Positions 8,541-17,094 of a stretch of 64,000 bases of DNA are shown here, piece after piece. The notes beneath the pieces are model-generated. The model was given only the letters and a program-made list of their open reading frames with translations. It searched no databases and was not told the origin of the DNA. The stretch is taken from contig NZ_BAABBO010000001.1 in NCBI RefSeq assembly GCF_039538005.1, forward strand, positions 124,001-188,000, written 5' to 3'. This stretch comes from Allohahella marinimesophila (GTDB taxonomy: Bacteria; Pseudomonadota; Gammaproteobacteria; Pseudomonadales; Oleiphilaceae). The position numbers were made by a program, and so were the translations under genes. Position 1 is the stretch's first letter. Each line of letters begins with the position of its first letter.

Positions 8541-9080
8541 GTGGGATCAGTCACAGCGGTAAGCAAGGATGAACAACATAACTTCTCCAAGGTAGAGTGC
8601 GAGTCAATCACCTTGCTGAAAGGCCTGGGTGTCGAAGGCGATGCACATTGCGGGCAGACTGTGAAACATCGCTCCCGCGTCAAGCGCGACCCGACCCAGC
8701 CCAACCTGCGCCAGGTTCACCTCATCCAGGTTGAGTTGCTTGAAGAACTGCAGGCCAGGGGCTTCGATATTGGGCCAGCCACCTTGGGCGAGAACATCCT
8801 GACAAGAGATATCGATATTCTCGCTTTGCCTTGCGATACGCTTCTGAAAATTGGCGGTAGCGCAGTCGTCCGCTTAACCGGACTCAGGAATCCCTGCAAC
8901 CAGTTGGATAATTATCAGCCTGGCCTTACCAGCGCCGTTCTCGATCGTGCTGACAATGGCGACCTTATTCGCAAAGCTGGCGTCATGGCTGTCGTGCTTG
9001 AGGGCGGAGCAGTCAAAAAGGGAGACAGGATCTTGATCGAGCTTCCGGAAGCGCCACACCAGCCGCTGAACCCTGTCTGA
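8541..9080 (+). CDS. MOSC domain sulfurase-type protein
   Basis: 179 residues from GTG 8541, behind CAGGGA. The longer frame from 8460 overlaps the DUF1801 gene and lacks family similarity in its first 27 residues. The MOSC pattern is clear: VGSVTAVS at the start, GVEGDAHCGQTVKHRSR, PNLRQVHLI, and GENILTRDIDILALPCDTLLKIGG, with the conserved Cys in LRNPCNQL. MOSC proteins carry sulfur or bind molybdenum cofactor and often reduce or detoxify N-hydroxylated compounds. It is the last member of the accessory block; its exact substrate is unknown. Confidence 0.88.
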   Translation: MGSVTAVSKDEQHNFSKVECESITLLKGLGVEGDAHCGQTVKHRSRVKRDPTQPNLRQVHLIQVELLEELQARGFDIGPATLGENILTRDIDILALPCDTLLKIGGSAVVRLTGLRNPCNQLDNYQPGLTSAVLDRADNGDLIRKAGVMAVVLEGGAVKKGDRILIELPEAPHQPLNPV

Positions 9081-9188
9081 GCGCAAGCGTCCGCAACAAA
9101 CTCGCCAGCGTCAGCCAGGATCGTGAAATTGGTGTCTGATTTGCATGGGCTACTACTCAACCAATGTCATCCAGGGTAGGAGAACATC

Positions 9189-10388
9189 ATGACTCAAGGA
9201 CGCCCGATCGATAGGGAACAGGCCGAAAAAACTGAAACGGACACTTCGGACACGCTTGCCGCTACAGCACAGAAGGCTGAGTCCGGCTCTGCCGATGCTC
9301 AGCTTCTTCAGTTTCCTACGCTCAATACAGCTGCCAATCCTTTGCTCGCGATACGCTCCGAAGTAGCCGAGATGGAGACCGAGCTGCAATCTTTGGCGCA
9401 GCGCATGGAGGAGACGCTTGACGAACAGGCGAAGCTCTTGTCTGACCTCCAGTCGAAGCAGACGAGGCTCTCTGACGCCTTCGTGGCCACCCAGGAGCCC
9501 ATCATGGCACAGGGTTTCAGGATTGATAGCCTCACCAAGGCCACGAGGCAGCGCATTCAGGAGCTTCAGGCGAGATTAGGAGATGCCGGGACTCAGATGC
9601 AGGACCAGCAGCAGTTGTTGAACAAGCTGACGCATCAGCTCAATCTTCAGGTCGAAACCAGCCGCTCGCTTGGCGGTCATGTCGACAGTCTGCAAGGCGA
9701 GTTCAATCGAGCTCAGGAGACGACACGTTTACGCTTCGGCTGGCTGACCGGTGGTCTGGCGGCCGTGGTTATTCTGGGCACTGCAGCCGCCACTTATTTT
9801 CAACTCAATCCGGTCGCAGTGCCACCCGAGGTCGAATCGAAGCTAGCGGCTTTGAGCGTGGCTGGAGCCCAGACGGAGACACGGTTAAGCGGCTTTGACA
9901 CGAGTATTCAATGGGTCGATAACTCGCTGACAGGCCTGAAGGGTCAGGTAGCTAGTCTCATGGGATTTCAGGAAGAAGTAGCCGGCAGCGTTGGTGACCT
10001 GCAGACCCAGATTGGGGAGGTCAATACTCGCATGGACGATCTGGCTTTCCGAATCGAAGGACCAGGTATAAGCGGTGGAACACTGTCTGAGCCGCTGTTG
10101 CCCATCAATGGCACGGACTGGCGGGCCAGCCAGCCACCGGGGAACTACACGGTACAACTCGTGGGGGTGTACCAGATGCAGGACTTGGTGAGGTATGTGA
10201 ACCGCCATAGCGAGGCGCTGGCAGGGCAGCCGCTCAGCTTCAATCAGGGCCAACTGGCGGGCCGTGACTGGTTCAACCTGTTCCATGGCAGTTATGCCAC
10301 GCTCGATGAGGCGCAGGCAGCTATTGCCAATCTGCCTGTGAGATTGCAGGGCAACGGTGCCTACGCCAGGACCTTTGCTTCCCTCTGA
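9189..10388 (+). CDS. SPOR-domain, coiled-coil inner-membrane protein
   Basis: 399 residues from ATG 9189, after GGTAGGAGAA. The N-terminal 180 residues are hydrophilic with strong coiled coil (EMETELQSLAQRMEETLDEQ). A single membrane span follows near residues 186-205 (LTGGLAAVVILGTAAATYF), then a periplasmic coiled coil. The C-terminal 80 residues (GNYTVQLVGVYQ, RDWFNLFHGSYATLDEAQAA) look like a SPOR fold that binds denuded septal peptidoglycan. The N-in, C-out topology resembles DamX/FtsN-type division proteins, so a role in cell division or envelope organisation is inferred. Confidence 0.72.
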   Translation: MTQGRPIDREQAEKTETDTSDTLAATAQKAESGSADAQLLQFPTLNTAANPLLAIRSEVAEMETELQSLAQRMEETLDEQAKLLSDLQSKQTRLSDAFVATQEPIMAQGFRIDSLTKATRQRIQELQARLGDAGTQMQDQQQLLNKLTHQLNLQVETSRSLGGHVDSLQGEFNRAQETTRLRFGWLTGGLAAVVILGTAAATYFQLNPVAVPPEVESKLAALSVAGAQTETRLSGFDTSIQWVDNSLTGLKGQVASLMGFQEEVAGSVGDLQTQIGEVNTRMDDLAFRIEGPGISGGTLSEPLLPINGTDWRASQPPGNYTVQLVGVYQMQDLVRYVNRHSEALAGQPLSFNQGQLAGRDWFNLFHGSYATLDEAQAAIANLPVRLQGNGAYARTFASL

Positions 10389-10677
10389 TCCGTTTTAAAT
10401 GCGCTTTCTCGTGGTGCAATAAGCGCCTGAGCGCTTGAAAAGAGTGCAGCGGAGATGGCGTTTCTCGATCTGCGTTGCTTGCTTACGGCTATCGATCTTC
10501 TCCAGGGCCCCTTGAGCCAGACCGCGCTAACGTTTGATTCACCCCCGATAGACTCCTATTCTGAAAGAAGACAGTAACCGACGCGCCGTCCTCGTGAGAC
10601 TGCTGGAGTCATTCATGCTGAAGACCGCACCGCGCACAATATGCGACATTGAGAAGTTCTCAACAAAATTCTCACTG
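10389..10677. other. Intergenic stretch upstream of the bkd operon
   Basis: No gene seen. A short perfect hairpin AAGCGC-CTGA-GCGCTT lies at 10421-10436, 33 bp after the SPOR gene stop, but it has no T tract. The rest is unremarkable sequence leading to the bkd promoter region. Confidence 0.5.
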
Positions 10678-10719
10678 TTGACACTATCGCGAATCAGTTT
10701 CTTACGTTAACGTTAACGT
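10678..10719 (+). promoter_or_regulatory. Probable bkd operon promoter with palindromic operator
   Basis: A consensus -35 box TTGACA is at 10678-10683. Seventeen bases later lies a weak -10 region inside TTACGTTAACG. This overlaps a perfect 16-bp palindrome ACGTTAACGTTAACGT (10704-10719) made of two GTTAAC units. A dyad placed on the -10/+1 region suggests repression. Branched-chain amino acid operons of proteobacteria are often controlled by LiuR- or BkdR-type regulators, and the ACGTTAACGT core is compatible with my memory of LiuR sites. That assignment is inference. Confidence 0.5.
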
Positions 10720-10794
10720 CATCAAACCAGATGTTTTACCGGCGCCCTCACAAGGGGCTCTCCGGCCCTCGGACCCCAACCCAGGAAGAGGATT

Positions 10795-11982
10795 ATGACA
10801 ACAACAAAGTCCAAGACCGTTCACTCTCCCGTTTTTACAGACGGCGCGGAATTCAGCATTCCGACATTCTCCCTGCTGAAACAGGACGGCGCGCTCCACA
10901 AGGGTGGCAAGGCGCCTGATCTGGATGAAGCGCAAGCGCTAAGAATCTATCGAGCTATGGTCTCAACCCGCATCATGGATGAGCGCATGCTCGCGGCCCA
11001 GCGTCAGGGTCGTCTCAGTTTCTATATGCAGTGCACGGGTGAGGAAGCCGCAGTGGTCGGCAGCACGGCTGCGCTGGATGATGACGATATGATCATGGCG
11101 CAATACCGTGAGCAGGGCTCGCTGGCCTATCGTGGTTTCACCATCGAAGAGTTCATGAATCAGCTGTTCGGCAACGACCTGGACTACGGCAAAGGCCGTC
11201 AGATGCCGGTTCATTATGGCTCGAAGAAGCTCCATTACATGACGATTTCTTCGCCCCTGGCCACGCAGATTCCCCAGGCTACTGGCTATGCCTACGGCCA
11301 GAAACTCGCCGGCGATGGTCACTGCACCGCTGTCTATTTTGGCGAGGGCGCCGCCTCCGAAGGTGACTTTCATGCGGCCCTGAATATGGCCGCCGTCCTG
11401 CGCGTCCCAGTCATCTTCCTGTGCCGAAATAACGGTTATGCGATCTCAACGCCGTCTGTTGAACAATTTGCAGCAGATGGCGTCGCACCTCGGGCCTTCG
11501 GCTACAAGATGGATGTCATTCGGGTAGACGGCAACGACATTCTGGCGGTACTGGCGGCCACGCGAGCCGCGCGCAAACTGGCTGTTGAGGACAATCGACC
11601 AGTGCTGATCGAGATGCTCACCTATCGCCTCGCTGCCCATTCGTCGTCCGACGATCCTTCCGGCTATCGCAGCAAGGATGAAGAAGCCATCTGGCATGAC
11701 AAGGATCCAATCCTGCGGATGCAGAACTGGCTGAAAAAGAAGAAGTGGTGGAGCGAGGGCCAGGAAAAGGACTTGCAGGACAGTCTACGGAAGGAAGTTC
11801 TCGAGACCATGAAGCGCGCCCAGAAACGCCCGCCTCCGCCGCTCGAATCACTGGTCACAGACGTCTACGATCAGGTACCGCCCGCCCTGAGCGCTCAGAT
11901 GGAAAAGCTGAAGTCGCATATCCGCAGATATCCAGACGAGTATCCCAAGTCGGCAGATCAGGCTAGCGAGGAGGGCGCGTAA
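10795..11982 (+). CDS. bkdA1: Branched-chain 2-oxoacid dehydrogenase E1 alpha subunit
   Basis: 395 residues from ATG 10795, behind GGAAGAGG. It is the thiamine-diphosphate-binding half of E1, which decarboxylates 2-oxo acids of valine, leucine and isoleucine. The cofactor motif is visible as YFGEGAASEGDFHAALNMAAV...CRNNGYAIS (GDG changed to GEG, final NN kept). The phosphorylation-loop region YRSKDEEAIW is also family-typical. The C-terminus carries the helical tail that packs against E1 beta. The beta gene follows after one base, so stoichiometric expression is expected. Length matches the family (about 400). Confidence 0.93.
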   Translation: MTTTKSKTVHSPVFTDGAEFSIPTFSLLKQDGALHKGGKAPDLDEAQALRIYRAMVSTRIMDERMLAAQRQGRLSFYMQCTGEEAAVVGSTAALDDDDMIMAQYREQGSLAYRGFTIEEFMNQLFGNDLDYGKGRQMPVHYGSKKLHYMTISSPLATQIPQATGYAYGQKLAGDGHCTAVYFGEGAASEGDFHAALNMAAVLRVPVIFLCRNNGYAISTPSVEQFAADGVAPRAFGYKMDVIRVDGNDILAVLAATRAARKLAVEDNRPVLIEMLTYRLAAHSSSDDPSGYRSKDEEAIWHDKDPILRMQNWLKKKKWWSEGQEKDLQDSLRKEVLETMKRAQKRPPPPLESLVTDVYDQVPPALSAQMEKLKSHIRRYPDEYPKSADQASEEGA

Positions 11983-11983
11983 G

Positions 11984-12961
11984 ATGGCAAAGATGAACAT
12001 GCTGCAGGCCATCAACGATGCGCTCGATATCGCCATGGCGGCCAATGACAAGGTGCTGTGCTTCGGCGAGGACGTGGGTGTTTTCGGTGGTGTTTTCCGT
12101 GCGACCAGCAACCTGCAGAAGAAGTACGGCCGTGCTCGCTGTTTCAACACACCGATCGTAGAGCAGGGGATCATCGGTTTTGCCAATGGTCTGGCGGCCC
12201 AGGGCTCGATACCGGTGGCGGAGATTCAGTTCGCCGATTATATTTTTCCGGCCTTCGATCAGATCGTCAACGAGACAGCGAAGTTCCGCTACCGCTCAGG
12301 CAATCTCTTCAACGTCGGCGGCCTGACCATCCGCACCCCGTATGGCGCTGGAATCTCCGGTGGGCATTACCACTCTCAGTCGCCCGAAGCCTACTTCGCC
12401 CATACGCCTGGCCTGCAGATCGTAGTACCACGAAATCCCCACCAGGCCAAAGGGCTGCTGCTGGCCGCTATCAACGACCCGAATCCCACCCTGTTTTTCG
12501 AGCCCAAGCGCCTGTACCGCGCGTCCGTTGGTGAAGTGCCCGAAGGCGAGTATCAGCTACCACTGGGCAAGGCCGAAGTCATCAAGGAAGGCACTGATGT
12601 CACCGTGCTTGGCTGGGGCGCGCAGATGGAAGTGATCGCAAAAGCGGTCGATAGAGCCGAGAAGGACGGTTTCTCCTGCGAAGTGATCGATCTGCGCACC
12701 ATCCTGCCCTGGGATGTGGAAGCCGTTGTCGAGTCGGTCCTTAAAACCGGTCGACTGGTGGTCACCCATGAAGCCCCGCTCACGGGTGGCTTTGCCGGAG
12801 AGATCACCGCAACCATTCAGGAACGTTGCTTTCTCTATCTCGAATCGCCAATTGCCCGAGTGACCGGAATGGATACGCCGGTGCCACTGGTGCTGGAGAA
12901 AGAGCATCTGCCCAACGAACTGAAAGTCTACGATGCCATTCGCGAAAGCGTTGAGTTTTAA
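11984..12961 (+). CDS. bkdA2: Branched-chain 2-oxoacid dehydrogenase E1 beta subunit
   Basis: 325 residues from ATG 11984, with the ribosome site GAGGAGGG in the end of bkdA1. Family motifs are clear: NMLQAINDALDIAM, LCFGEDVGVFGGVF, NTPIVEQGIIGFANG, VAEIQFADYIFPAFDQI, and the C-terminal domain from about residue 195 (VTVLGWGAQMEV) to the end. It completes the alpha2beta2 E1 decarboxylase and supplies the conserved Glu (in PIVEQG) that activates thiamine diphosphate. Normal length, no anomalies. Confidence 0.94.
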   Translation: MAKMNMLQAINDALDIAMAANDKVLCFGEDVGVFGGVFRATSNLQKKYGRARCFNTPIVEQGIIGFANGLAAQGSIPVAEIQFADYIFPAFDQIVNETAKFRYRSGNLFNVGGLTIRTPYGAGISGGHYHSQSPEAYFAHTPGLQIVVPRNPHQAKGLLLAAINDPNPTLFFEPKRLYRASVGEVPEGEYQLPLGKAEVIKEGTDVTVLGWGAQMEVIAKAVDRAEKDGFSCEVIDLRTILPWDVEAVVESVLKTGRLVVTHEAPLTGGFAGEITATIQERCFLYLESPIARVTGMDTPVPLVLEKEHLPNELKVYDAIRESVEF

Positions 12962-12987
12962 GCTGATATCAGGACAGGAGAATGATC

Positions 12988-14334
12988 ATGAGTGATTTTA
13001 ATCTGCCCGATGTCGGCGAAGGCATCGTGGAGTGCGAGGTGGTTGAATGGCTGGTGAGCGAAGGCGATGAAATCGAGGAAGATCAGCCAGTCGTTGAAGT
13101 CATGACCGACAAGGCCCTGGTGGAGATCACGGCGCCGGAAGCCGGGCGGATCACCAGGCTTTATTATCAGAAAGAAGCGCTGGCCAAGGTACATTCGCCG
13201 CTGTTTGCGTATATGCCCAAAGGCGAGGCGGCCGAACAAGGCCTGGACGAAGCATCAGGATCTTCAGGAGGCGCGTCATCCGGCTCACCATCAGAAACGT
13301 CCTCCAGCTCTGAATCAGAGCAACCGTCAAAGCCTGCCACTGAAGCCAGATCGACCAGTATCGGCGAACAGATGCGAATCCCGGCCAGCCCTGCTGTACG
13401 TAGACTGGCTCGCGAACATGACCTGCATCTGGAAGACATTAGCGGTTCCGGCAAGGACGGTCGCGTCCTCAAGGAGGATATCCAGGCCTATCTTGATGAG
13501 CCTTCCGCCGCTCATCAGGCCGCTGACCAGGCCGATAGCACGCAGGCCGTTAGCAGACCAGCCAGTGAGTCAGGCGGCTCAGCCTCAGAGCGTTCTGTCA
13601 GACCATCAGCCAGGCCTAAGGCCAGTCAGGACGTTCGAATAGAGCCAATCCGCGGCGTGCGTGCGGTCATGGCACGACGAATGGTGGAATCCGCCTCGAC
13701 CATCCCACACTTCATCTTCAGTGAGGACATTGATGTCACCGATCTGCTGAACCTGCACCAGCAGTTGAAACCAGCTGCCGAAGCCGCCGGCATTCGTCTC
13801 ACATTGATGCCGTTCATCATGAAAGCCATGGCGCTGGCGATCCAGAAATTTCCCATCGTCAACAGTCGGCTCAACGAAGATGTCACCGAGATCCACTATC
13901 AGCCGAGCTGCAATATCGGCATGGCGGTGGATACTGAAGCGGGACTGATCGTGCCAAATATAAAAGGTGTGGAAAGCCTGACCCTGTTTGACATCGCCAG
14001 CGAAGTGGCCCGTCTGACCGAGGCGGCCCGCGAAGGCCGGGTGAGTCAGGCGGACATGAAAGACGGCACCATCACCATTTCCAATATCGGCGTACTGGGC
14101 GGGACCTATGCGGCGCCGATCATTAACGCACCGGAGGTCGCTATCGTGGCATTGGGGCGCACCCAACATCTACCGCGATTCGATAACAAGGGCCAGGTGG
14201 TCTCGCGGGCCATCATGCCCATCAGCTGGGCTGGCGATCATCGCATCATCGATGGCGGTACGATGGCGCGCTTCAGTAATTGCTGGAAAGGCTTTCTGGA
14301 ATCGCCGCAGTCCATGCTCTTGCATATGGGCTGA
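12988..14334 (+). CDS. bkdB: Branched-chain 2-oxoacid dehydrogenase E2 (lipoamide acyltransferase)
   Basis: 448 residues. ATG 12988 is chosen because AGGAG lies seven bases upstream; the ATG at 12982 is too close. Domains in order: one lipoyl domain with the lipoylated lysine in the DKA motif at residue 42; a Ser/Gln-rich linker; a peripheral subunit-binding domain (ASPAVRRLAREHDLHLEDISGSGKDGRVLKEDI, about 131-165); a second linker; and the acyltransferase core with the catalytic DHRIIDG motif near the C-terminus. It forms the complex core and makes branched-chain acyl-CoA. No E3 gene follows, so a shared dihydrolipoamide dehydrogenase is needed. Confidence 0.94.
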   Translation: MSDFNLPDVGEGIVECEVVEWLVSEGDEIEEDQPVVEVMTDKALVEITAPEAGRITRLYYQKEALAKVHSPLFAYMPKGEAAEQGLDEASGSSGGASSGSPSETSSSSESEQPSKPATEARSTSIGEQMRIPASPAVRRLAREHDLHLEDISGSGKDGRVLKEDIQAYLDEPSAAHQAADQADSTQAVSRPASESGGSASERSVRPSARPKASQDVRIEPIRGVRAVMARRMVESASTIPHFIFSEDIDVTDLLNLHQQLKPAAEAAGIRLTLMPFIMKAMALAIQKFPIVNSRLNEDVTEIHYQPSCNIGMAVDTEAGLIVPNIKGVESLTLFDIASEVARLTEAAREGRVSQADMKDGTITISNIGVLGGTYAAPIINAPEVAIVALGRTQHLPRFDNKGQVVSRAIMPISWAGDHRIIDGGTMARFSNCWKGFLESPQSMLLHMG

Positions 14335-14340
14335 TGGCTG

Positions 14341-16191
14341 ATGTCCCGGCAGACGCAGCCAGCCCAGCTACAACAGTTCTATATTCCTGAAGAGCAGTCG
14401 ATTTATCTGCTCAGTCAGGACGATGCCAAAAAGCTGAAGGACTGGGTGGCGCTGTGTACGGATCAGCTCAGGCAGATGGGCTATCTTGATATCGAAATGA
14501 TCGGCAAGGGGGCCTACGGCTTTGTTTTCGCCGGTCGTCCGGCCATGCAAGCCGCGGCCGACGTCGAGCATGTGTTCAAGTTCACCCGCGTCACCCTGGC
14601 GCAGCATCTGCAGGACCGCCTGGAAGACGAAGCCTATATTCTGGAACAGGTCGAGCATCCACGAGTACCCCGTTTTATCGCCTTTCAGCGAGCGGGTAAT
14701 CAGCCAATTCTGGTGATGGAACGTGCCCCAGGATTCAATCTGGAGCAGGTGTCGCTGCGTTCGGGCAGATTGAGTCCCCGCCTGATCATTCGAATCGCCG
14801 CTCAACTTGCCGATATTATTCGACAGCTCCGTGTGGGATCAGGGCGTGCGGGGAAGCCAATCGTCCACGGTGATATCAAACCTTCGAATCTGGTCTTCGA
14901 CGGTGAGTCGGAAAATATTGCCCTGATCGACTGGGGCTCAGCGGTGTTTGCACAGCTGGATGCCAATCAGCAGTTCGTCACGGCCAATGTCATGGAGCTG
15001 ATGTCCGATAATCTTCAGCAAACCAATGCGCGCCTGGGCGATGTGTATTTTATCGGGGACGATCAGTTGAACGGCGGGCTGTCGTCGCCGCGTTTTGACG
15101 AACAGGGCGCCGCTGGCACGCTCTACGCACTGGCTTCGGGTCAGTCCTGTCGCTTTGGACATCGCGTCATTCCGGCTACTGCACTTGGTCTGCCTATGGA
15201 GTTTGCGCGCATGCTCGATGCGATGCTCGATCCCGATCAGCAGATCCGCTCGCGCGCCGGTGATTACTTTCTTCGAGAAATGCCACGAATGGCGCGCATG
15301 GTCATGATCGATCTGCCTGAGCCGCCGCCAACACCGCTGGTGCCGGTCTGGACGCGGAAGTCAAAGCGGGACATCGACACGGTGGTGTACAGCTCGCGTA
15401 AGTCATTCCTGCGCGAAGCCGGCGCTGCTGAAGTGCTCCGGGACGTGAACGATGTTCAGCTCGATCGCTACTACAAGAACTTCATGCAAGGCATGGGCGA
15501 CACTGAAAAAGCCTTTCTCGCTGCCGTCAGCAGGCTGGGGCAGTATCCGGTGGAAGGCGGACTGGCGGTGCGCTGGGAGGCCGAGGGTGTGTACGTCGAT
15601 ACCTCGTTGAACCTGCATGACCCCGCCCTGAAAGACAGCTTTGTCACCACCGTGAACAACATGGTCAACCTGGCTCAGGCGATTTACCGTCAGGGCATTT
15701 TCAAGGGCTGCCTCTTCAATGCCCGCGATACGCTCCACATCGATCGCGATGAGCCGGATCAGCCTTTCTTCGTCTCAAAGGACATGCGCCTGCCGTATCA
15801 GGTCAGTACTGCTCCAGAAATCGAAGACCGCTCGCGGGTGCACTCCTATTTTGAAGACGGCCCCGACCCTGAGGAATTTCTGACTTTACCGCAGCCAATC
15901 ATTCAGGCACTGGAAGCCCTCAACAGTATCCACCATACCGGTATGATCATTTTCGAAGCCCTGCCGCGACACCTCAAGATTCACAGCCACTACCGGCTGC
16001 TAGCCCCGGATAGGGAAAATGAATTCCGCCAACGGCTCGACGAGATTCTGGCGGCGGTCGATCAAATCTCAGGGCTTGGTGTTTCGGGCTTCATGAAAAT
16101 GCCCTACAAGGACACTCGGTTCTTTCCGCATATAGAGCGGATGCCGGATCGGTTCTATCCGCGTAATCCCAGGGTAAAGGACGGCGGTTGA
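14341..16191 (+). CDS. Hanks-type protein kinase-like protein in the bkd operon
   Basis: 616 residues from ATG 14341, six bases after the bkdB stop, so translation is probably coupled. The kinase core spans about residues 50-330: glycine loop IGKGAYGFVFAG, catalytic loop HGDIKPSN near 176 (HRD changed to HGD but Asp kept), and metal-binding DWG near 197 (for DFG). Key acidic residues are present, so catalysis is plausible. The C-terminal 280 residues show no known fold and no membrane segment. Position after E2 suggests regulation of the dehydrogenase complex or a downstream partner; this is inference. Confidence 0.8.
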   Translation: MSRQTQPAQLQQFYIPEEQSIYLLSQDDAKKLKDWVALCTDQLRQMGYLDIEMIGKGAYGFVFAGRPAMQAAADVEHVFKFTRVTLAQHLQDRLEDEAYILEQVEHPRVPRFIAFQRAGNQPILVMERAPGFNLEQVSLRSGRLSPRLIIRIAAQLADIIRQLRVGSGRAGKPIVHGDIKPSNLVFDGESENIALIDWGSAVFAQLDANQQFVTANVMELMSDNLQQTNARLGDVYFIGDDQLNGGLSSPRFDEQGAAGTLYALASGQSCRFGHRVIPATALGLPMEFARMLDAMLDPDQQIRSRAGDYFLREMPRMARMVMIDLPEPPPTPLVPVWTRKSKRDIDTVVYSSRKSFLREAGAAEVLRDVNDVQLDRYYKNFMQGMGDTEKAFLAAVSRLGQYPVEGGLAVRWEAEGVYVDTSLNLHDPALKDSFVTTVNNMVNLAQAIYRQGIFKGCLFNARDTLHIDRDEPDQPFFVSKDMRLPYQVSTAPEIEDRSRVHSYFEDGPDPEEFLTLPQPIIQALEALNSIHHTGMIIFEALPRHLKIHSHYRLLAPDRENEFRQRLDEILAAVDQISGLGVSGFMKMPYKDTRFFPHIERMPDRFYPRNPRVKDGG

Positions 16192-16365
16192 GCGGTATCT
16201 CCAGGCGGTATCATCCGCATGGTGGTTGCCAGAAAATGCGGAAATCCACCAAGTCTGTTTGTGGAGAGCCACGACGTGAGCGGCCGGAGCTCCAGAGTGC
16301 CTTTTGGTCAGTATTGGCGTATCAGGCGGTTCGTGTTCCCGTCAGTCCAACATAGACTCGAGAAA

Positions 16366-17091
16366 TCACGCAAAGCGCAGAATGACTCGTCGATTATGCC
16401 GACTTTTCTTCTCGATCTTTTCGCAGAAGACAACCCCGATTTCGGATGTATTGAGCACATGAGTTCCCCCGCATGGTTGGATATCGATGCCTTGAATATC
16501 CACCACGCGCACCATACCTTCTGTCGCTGGAAGCGCCACGGCCTGGGTGCGAGTGATCTTCACAATATCACTATAGTCGTCGATCGAAAACTCATGTGTG
16601 CGAACCTCCAGCGCGGCACTGATCAGTTCGTTGAGCTGTGAAGTAATCTGCTGCTTATCCAGGCTAGAATCCGGCAAGTCGAAATCAAGACGCCCCTTGT
16701 CCACTGATATACTACACCCGGTCACCGGCGCATTAACAATAGCGCTCAATAAGTGCAAACAGGTATGCATGCGCATATGTTGGTAGCGGCGTTCCCAGTC
16801 GAGACACCCTTGCACCTTCATGCCCACACGAACCTCCGCTCCGCCCTCCAGCTGATGCCAGATAACGGTGCGCAAAAGCGGATCTCGTTCAGTGCTTACC
16901 ACTTTGACAGTAGAACTATCTGATAAAAGTAGTTGGCCACAGTCGCCTGGCTGTCCCCCTCCCGTAGGGTAGAAAAAGGTCTCATCCAGTGCCACACCTC
17001 GTTCGCTAAATGCTAGGACATGAGCATTAAACAGGTGCTGGTAGGGATTCTCGTTGAAAAGGTCGCGAGTCTGTATAGCAGATTCCGGCAT
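16366..17091 (-). CDS. AlaX-type alanyl-tRNA editing protein
   Basis: 241 residues from ATG 17091. It resembles the editing half of alanyl-tRNA synthetase without the catalytic core. An OB-like N-terminus contains FYPTGGGQPGD. The zinc/editing motifs HxxxH at 109-113 (HTCLH) and CxxxH at 207-211 (CGGTH) are intact. Such proteins hydrolyse Ser- or Gly-tRNA(Ala). It is the last gene of the cysteine operon, three bases after the acetyltransferase gene. A trans-editing enzyme here may clear tRNA mischarged when serine, cysteine or O-acetylserine pools rise. The fold is clear; the specificity is inferred. Confidence 0.88.
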   Translation of the reverse strand: MPESAIQTRDLFNENPYQHLFNAHVLAFSERGVALDETFFYPTGGGQPGDCGQLLLSDSSTVKVVSTERDPLLRTVIWHQLEGGAEVRVGMKVQGCLDWERRYQHMRMHTCLHLLSAIVNAPVTGCSISVDKGRLDFDLPDSSLDKQQITSQLNELISAALEVRTHEFSIDDYSDIVKITRTQAVALPATEGMVRVVDIQGIDIQPCGGTHVLNTSEIGVVFCEKIEKKSRHNRRVILRFA

Positions 17092-17094
17092 GGA

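Noticed and set aside
9885..10286. Reverse open frame of 133 codons within the SPOR gene
   Set aside because: Antisense shadow of a gene with clear domains and ribosome site.
10421..10436. Hairpin AAGCGC-CTGA-GCGCTT as terminator of the SPOR gene
   Set aside because: No T tract follows, so there is no support for intrinsic termination.
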